A DNA stretch of 8,958 nt, taken from contig JBBSGP010000083.1 in the NCBI GenBank assembly GCA_038253885.1, positions 1 to 8,958 on the forward strand, given 5' to 3'. The notes below the pieces were generated by a model that had not been told where the DNA came from, did not search any database, and worked only from the letters and a program-made list of their open reading frames with translations. Shown in pieces: positions 6,672 to 8,958 of this stretch. This DNA comes from JALZAQ01 sp038253885 (lineage in GTDB: Bacteria; Gemmatimonadota; Gemmatimonadetes; Gemmatimonadales; Gemmatimonadaceae). Each line of letters opens with the position of its first letter. The stretch's first letter is position 1. The position numbers were made by a program, and so were the translations under genes.

Positions 6672-7891
6672 TGACCTTCGGAAGGGGCCGGCTCGCTGGG
6701 CTCGCCGGGGCGCTCGCGGTCACGGCTCGTATCGTTACCGGTCAGACCGAGGCTCCGCCGCTCAGACCGCATGTGATGCCGGTTGTCTACCTGCCGGCCG
6801 ACCTCGACGCGTCGCGGGATGCGATCGCACTGCAGATCCGCGCCCTGGAGGATGTCCGCGCGTGGTATGCCACGCGACTCGCCGGCCACACCTTTCAGAG
6901 CGATCCCATCGTCGTGCAGCGGAGTCGTCACGCTTTTGCCGAGCTGGCTGGCGCCAATTTCCAGAACTGGTGGCCGCTTCCAGCGGAGGAATTCGCGAGC
7001 TTTGGTCGGCCCTGGAACGAGCACTCGCCAAGGAAACTCCTCATTCTCGCGCACGGCGCCGGGGCATGGGCTGGCGCTGATTCCGAGAACGGGGGCATCG
7101 ACAGCATCGCCCAGGCCGGACGGGTGTCCAAAGGAGCTCTGGGCGGGCTGGCCGTCATCGGGGACTCCAGCATCGGGGGGATCCTCGCCGGCGTCTGTCC
7201 GCGCGACGGCACAGCCACCTGGCGTAAACCGGCGGGCGGCACCGCGTGGTGGTGCAACTGGAACACCTACCGGGGAACTCTCGCGCACGAGATGGGGCAC
7301 ACGTGGGGACTTCCCCACCCTGACGCTTTTCGCTCCGGCCTGAGGTGTGACAGCCTTTTCAACTCGAATATGCAGTGTCACTGGGCGTGGCCGGCCGATT
7401 CACTGCTGCCGTACGAAGCGGCGCACTTGAGATCGCTCGAGGGCTTTGCGGCCGGCGCGGACAGCGCGTACCGGATGCTTTCCTCCTTCCGGACGATGCC
7501 GAGCGCGGGCGGCTCGCGCGTCGTCCGCTTCGAGAGGGGCGACAGTATTCTCTGGGCGGCCGGCCGTGGCGGCGGAACTGGCTACCCGTGGGGACTCGAG
7601 ATCACCGCCGACGGCGCTTCGGGTCGAGCCGACATCAGCGTCGAGATCGCACCGTCAGAGTGGCTCGTCGCCGATCTGGGCCGGCCGAGCGGTGACACGG
7701 GAGTGGTGCACGTGCGCGTCGACGCTGATTCTCGCCCGATCTTCGACGGTGAGCTCCGCGTCGGGACGTATCCCCTGGAGCTCGCCGCGCCTCTGCGACG
7801 CGCGCGCCGTCTCCGCATCCGGGTCGCTGGCGTCCGTTCGTCTCACGTCCTGCTCGGCAACGCCCGGGTCTACTTCCGCGCCCCTCGCTGA
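6671..7891 (+). CDS. Secreted metzincin-type zinc metalloprotease with C-terminal carbohydrate-binding-like domain
   Basis: The 406-residue protein is a predicted secreted zinc peptidase. Residues 1-25 form a signal peptide (Arg-rich start, LAGLAGALAV core, cleavage near TGQ). The active site is HEMGHTWGLPHPD at 206-218, matching HExxHxxGxxH with ligands His206, His210 and His216 and catalytic Glu207. Met234 in SNMQCHW is a candidate Met-turn, placing it among metzincins. Cys176, Cys195, Cys226 and Cys236 could make two disulfides. Residues about 285-404 look like an all-beta NPCBM-type domain (GVVHVRVDADSRPIFDGELR, then LRIRVAG), a module often attached to glycan-active enzymes. The ATG at 6671 is preferred over an upstream GTG at 6599, which would add 24 residues before the signal peptide and overlap the hexosaminidase gene by 73 bases. 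No Shine-Dalgarno precedes the ATG; TGATG coupling to the upstream gene is likely. Peptidase family and substrate are not assigned. Confidence 0.85.
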   Translation: MTFGRGRLAGLAGALAVTARIVTGQTEAPPLRPHVMPVVYLPADLDASRDAIALQIRALEDVRAWYATRLAGHTFQSDPIVVQRSRHAFAELAGANFQNWWPLPAEEFASFGRPWNEHSPRKLLILAHGAGAWAGADSENGGIDSIAQAGRVSKGALGGLAVIGDSSIGGILAGVCPRDGTATWRKPAGGTAWWCNWNTYRGTLAHEMGHTWGLPHPDAFRSGLRCDSLFNSNMQCHWAWPADSLLPYEAAHLRSLEGFAAGADSAYRMLSSFRTMPSAGGSRVVRFERGDSILWAAGRGGGTGYPWGLEITADGASGRADISVEIAPSEWLVADLGRPSGDTGVVHVRVDADSRPIFDGELRVGTYPLELAAPLRRARRLRIRVAGVRSSHVLLGNARVYFRAPR

Positions 7892-7896
7892 TCTCT

Positions 7897-7920
7897 CGGG
7901 AGTGCCGCCGACAGCTCCCG
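7897..7920. terminator. Candidate bidirectional hairpin terminator between protease and citrate synthase genes
   Basis: CGGGAG (7897-7902) pairs with CTCCCG (7915-7920), extendable by one G-U pair, around a loop of 10 to 12 bases. It lies in the 32-base gap between two converging stop codons, the expected place for a shared terminator. Only a short T-containing stretch (TCCTT) follows on the + strand and none on the - strand, so it may be imperfect or factor-assisted. Confidence 0.4.
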
Positions 7921-7923
7921 TCC

Positions 7924-8958
7924 TTACTTGCTCTTCAACTTCGACTGGTACGCGCGCTCTCCGGGCCCCACGTAGATCTGTCGCGGGCGGGCGATCTTCT
8001 GCTCCTTGTCCGTGAGCATCTCCTCCCACTGTGCCAGCCAACCTGCCGTGCGAGCGATGGCGAACAGGACGGTGAAGTACTCTGTCGGAAAACCCATCGC
8101 GCGGTAGATCAGGCCCGTGTAGAAATCGACATTCGGGTAGAGTTTGCGCGAGATGAAGTAGTCGTCCGATAACGCGATGCGCTCCAGCTCGAGCGCGATC
8201 TCGAGGTCCCGGTCCACTCCGGTCTCCTCGAACACCTGATCCGCCAGCTGCTTCACGATCCTGGCGCGCGGATCGTAGCTCTTGTAGACCCGATGGCCGA
8301 AGCCCATCAGCCGGCCAGAGCCTCCCTTCACCTCCTCGATGAAGGCCGGGATCTTCGACTTCTCGCCGATCTCGGCGATCATGCGGAGAACCTGCTCGTT
8401 CGCTCCTCCGTGCAGAGGACCGAATAGCGCCGCGATCCCGGCGGCGGTGGCCGAGAACGGATCGACGTGGGAAGAGCCGACGGCGCGAACCGCGCTCGTC
8501 GAGCAGTTCTGCTCGTGGTCGGCGTGGAGGATGAAGAGCACTTCGAGCGCGCGGTTGAACACCGGACTGGCTTGATACTTCGCCTCGCTCATCCGGAAGA
8601 CCATTGCCAGGAAATTCTCGGTGTACGAGAGGTCGTTGTCCGGATAGACGTAGGGGAGTCCCTTCACGTGCCGATACGAGAACGCGGCGATCGTCGGCAT
8701 CTTGGCCAGGAGCCGGATCATGGACATGACCCTCTGGTCCGGATCGAAGATGTTCCGGGCGCTCGGATAGAACGACGACAACGCGGCGACCGCGCTGCAG
8801 AGCATCGACATCGGGTGTGCATCGTAACGGAAGCCTTCCAGAAACTTCCGCACATTCTCGTGCACGTACGTATGAAAGGTCACCGAATGCACGAAGTCGT
8901 CGTACTCCGCCTGGGTCGGGAGCTCGCCGTGACGGAGAAGCCAGGCCACCTCGAGAAA
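7924..8958 (-). CDS. gltA: Citrate synthase, N-terminal part cut by window edge
   Basis: The visible 344 residues start at F-L-E before VAWLLRHGELPT and run to the TAA stop at 7924-7926; roughly 80-90 N-terminal residues are outside the window. The enzyme condenses acetyl-CoA and oxaloacetate to citrate in the TCA cycle. Family landmarks follow the E. coli GltA order: the early YLL-x-GELPT-like helix, LSYTENFLAMVF, LHADHEQNCSTS, FGPLHGGANEQ with the catalytic His corresponding to E. coli His264, GFGHRVYKSYDPRA (His305 equivalent) and PNVDFYTGLIY (Asp362 equivalent). This is the long Gram-negative hexameric-type sequence rather than the short methylcitrate synthase type. It ends in KLKSK. The gene converges on the protease operon and shows no functional link to it. 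Its promoter is off the window. Confidence 0.97.
   Translation of the reverse strand, partial: FLEVAWLLRHGELPTQAEYDDFVHSVTFHTYVHENVRKFLEGFRYDAHPMSMLCSAVAALSSFYPSARNIFDPDQRVMSMIRLLAKMPTIAAFSYRHVKGLPYVYPDNDLSYTENFLAMVFRMSEAKYQASPVFNRALEVLFILHADHEQNCSTSAVRAVGSSHVDPFSATAAGIAALFGPLHGGANEQVLRMIAEIGEKSKIPAFIEEVKGGSGRLMGFGHRVYKSYDPRARIVKQLADQVFEETGVDRDLEIALELERIALSDDYFISRKLYPNVDFYTGLIYRAMGFPTEYFTVLFAIARTAGWLAQWEEMLTDKEQKIARPRQIYVGPGERAYQSKLKSK

Noticed and set aside
1..8958. Mobile element, phage, CRISPR or toxin-antitoxin content
   Set aside because: No transposase, integrase, direct-repeat array or terminal inverted repeats were found; all genes share the same codon style and tight packing.

Overview
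The window comes from a GC-rich bacterial chromosome. It is densely packed: genes overlap by 1 to 8 bases or sit 1 base apart inside each transcription unit, and G or C dominates third codon positions. The gene set (Gram-negative-type citrate synthase, RhlE helicase, secreted glycosidase and protease with Gln following the signal peptide) suggests a free-living Gram-negative soil or water bacterium. Gemmatimonadota or Acidobacteriota would fit, but this is a weak inference from general style. No rRNA, tRNA, CRISPR array, insertion sequence or attachment site was seen.

Region 1 (1-2881) is purine catabolism. The window opens on the last codons of 5-hydroxyisourate hydrolase, recognisable by its C-terminal YRGS, followed one base later by urate oxidase. 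These two + strand genes carry out urate oxidation and hydrolysis of its product. Converging on them from the - strand are a CitE/HpcH-fold aldolase-like protein of unknown reaction and a GuaD-like nucleobase deaminase. Guanine deaminase would feed xanthine, then urate, into the pathway. The aldolase-like protein may act on a late two-carbon product such as glyoxylate, but this is inferred only from its neighbours.

Region 2 (2881-4128, - strand) is a DEAD-box RNA helicase of the RhlE group. It is the promoter-proximal gene of the same - strand unit: its stop overlaps the deaminase start (TGATG), and the deaminase stop overlaps the aldolase start (ATGGATGA). Helicase, deaminase and aldolase therefore look like one translationally coupled operon.

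Region 3 (4129-4290) is the 162-base divergent intergenic region, the likely site of promoters in both directions.

Region 4 (4291-7891, + strand) is a second coupled operon: a 98-residue protein of unknown function with CxC and HxH motifs, a secreted GH20-type beta-N-acetylhexosaminidase resembling the hexosaminidase D branch, and a secreted metzincin-type zinc protease with a probable C-terminal carbohydrate-binding beta-sandwich. The likely shared task of the two secreted enzymes is breakdown of glycosylated protein or cell-wall/mucin-like material outside the cytoplasm.

Region 5 (7924-8958, - strand) is citrate synthase, cut at its N-terminal end by the window edge. It converges on the protease gene across 32 bases that contain a candidate hairpin terminator.
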